Shown in pieces: positions 4,838 through 5,290 of a stretch of 5,290 nt of DNA. Every line of letters starts with the position of its first letter. Within the stretch, counting starts at the first letter, position 1. Under the pieces are notes generated by a model that was not told the DNA's origin, did no database searches, and worked only from the letters and a program-made list of their open reading frames with translations. The translations under genes were made by a program, and so were the position numbers. The stretch covers positions 1 through 5,290 of the forward strand of contig JAPPNT010000106.1 in NCBI GenBank assembly GCA_028873745.1, read 5' to 3'. The stretch is from Chloroflexota bacterium (GTDB lineage Bacteria > Chloroflexota > Dehalococcoidia > Lucifugimonadales > UBA1127).

Positions 4838-5221
4838 CTACATCACGGGGGAGCCATGGTGGTGGACTATGCGCCATTGGCCGTTGCGGTTGCGGAAGAC
4901 GTTGGTGGCCTCGACGGTGGCCTCATTGACGCGGCCGGCTACGACGGAGCGGAGGGACTCGGTGCAGACGACCCAGGCGAGGTCGCCGGAGACGATGACC
5001 GAGGACTCGGTGACGGTGAACTGCATGACCATGGTGTTGTCGAAAATGGTGTACCAGCTCTGGAGGACCTTGTCGCGGCCGGCCATGAGGGGCCAGCCGG
5101 GGTGGACGCAAGTCACGGACGGGTCCGGGTCCCAGACGGCCTCCATGGTGGCGTTGTCCAGCGATTCGATGGCGCGGTAGAAGGCCTGGTTGGCGTCGAC
5201 GACGGCGTCCTCGTCCGGCAT
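4838..5221 (-). CDS. SnoaL-like / NTF2-fold protein
   Basis: Protein of 127 residues with the pattern of SnoaL-like (SnoaL_3/DUF4440-type) NTF2-fold proteins. It has an N-terminal helix with ANQAFYRAIESLD (10-22) and METAVW-like MEAVW (26-30). V39-HPGWP-44 comes next, with the following GRDKVLQSW (48-56). The strands LAWVVCTES and EATNVFRNRNGQWRIVHHHGSPV close the cone. These features are given by position because the C-terminal strand pair spans about 103-126. Such proteins are small cytoplasmic enzymes or binding proteins (isomerases, cyclases, hydrolases); the substrate is unknown. The ATG at 5219-5221 follows GGAG with 7-nt spacing; a start 13 codons further upstream is less likely. Its stop lies 3 nt from that of the selenoprotein gene, tail to tail, and no terminator separates them. 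Confidence 0.85.
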   Translation of the reverse strand: MPDEDAVVDANQAFYRAIESLDNATMEAVWDPDPSVTCVHPGWPLMAGRDKVLQSWYTIFDNTMVMQFTVTESSVIVSGDLAWVVCTESLRSVVAGRVNEATVEATNVFRNRNGQWRIVHHHGSPVM

Positions 5222-5251
5222 GGGGTGCTCCTCGGCGCAGGGTTTGGGGTC

Positions 5252-5260
5252 AGGATACAC
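5252..5260 (-). promoter_or_regulatory. Putative -10 region of the SnoaL-like gene
   Basis: GTGTATCCT on the minus strand, 30 nt upstream of the ATG, identical to the element at 2779-2787. The flanking DNA to the window edge is C-rich on the minus strand and shows no clear -35 box. The call depends on the repetition of the motif at an equivalent position. Confidence 0.35.
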
Positions 5261-5290
5261 GGGGGTGGAAGGAGGGGCGAGGGGTTGGTG

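Noticed and set aside
4285..4929. 214-aa plus-strand frame overlapping the selenoprotein
   Set aside because: It is the +2 frame of the AhpD-like gene: G/R/A-rich with no recognisable family, and it runs past the end into the SnoaL-like gene.
1..5290. tRNA, rRNA or CRISPR array
   Set aside because: No cloverleaf with a TTCGANNC-type arm, no rRNA-like stretch and no regularly spaced short repeats were seen; the only tandem repeat is the two-unit 80-bp one.

Overview
This is a GC-rich bacterial window with dense coding, holding a degradation-type gene set. The Rieske oxygenases, the small DUF5679 zinc ribbon and the SnoaL-like protein would suit an environmental Chloroflexota (Dehalococcoidia/SAR202-like) genome. 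That assignment is inference from gene content, because no phylogenetic marker is present.

Layout. From about 4130 down to 1, everything functional reads on the minus strand. In transcription order it runs: (i) a 46-aa DUF5679 zinc-ribbon protein (3927-4067) with a good promoter and its own intrinsic terminator; (ii) a decayed N-terminal remnant of a Rieske oxygenase gene (3505-3740); (iii) a roughly 400-bp non-coding stretch with an 80-bp imperfect direct repeat, a promoter and a dyad; (iv) a 65-aa DUF5679 paralogue that has lost all four zinc-binding cysteines (2911-3108), again followed by an intrinsic terminator; (v) an intact phthalate-dioxygenase-type Rieske oxygenase (1457-2752); (vi) a DUF2958 protein (1089-1409); (vii) a second, paralogous Rieske oxygenase running off the left edge (1-1032). 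Items v-vii have gaps of about 47-56 nt and look like one operon. Items i-ii and iv-v are two copies of one module (DUF5679 gene, terminator, leader, Rieske gene). In one copy the Rieske gene has decayed; in the other the zinc ribbon has lost its metal site.

On the plus strand, 4280-4834 encodes an AhpD/carboxymuconolactone-decarboxylase-family protein interrupted by one in-frame TGA. The TGA falls exactly at the second cysteine of the redox CxxC motif. It is followed, at the right distance, by a perfect 7-bp stem with a G-initiated loop, as in a bacterial SECIS. The best reading is a selenoprotein with a C-R-Y-Sec active site, which routine gene callers would split or truncate. It converges, with a 3-nt gap, on a minus-strand SnoaL-like gene (4838-5221).

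How the genes may work together: the Rieske proteins are terminal oxygenases that need an external reductase, and none is in the window. The Sec-containing AhpD-like protein would be a thiol/selenol peroxidase or disulfide-exchange protein. A link between peroxide handling and oxygenase chemistry is plausible but not shown by the sequence.
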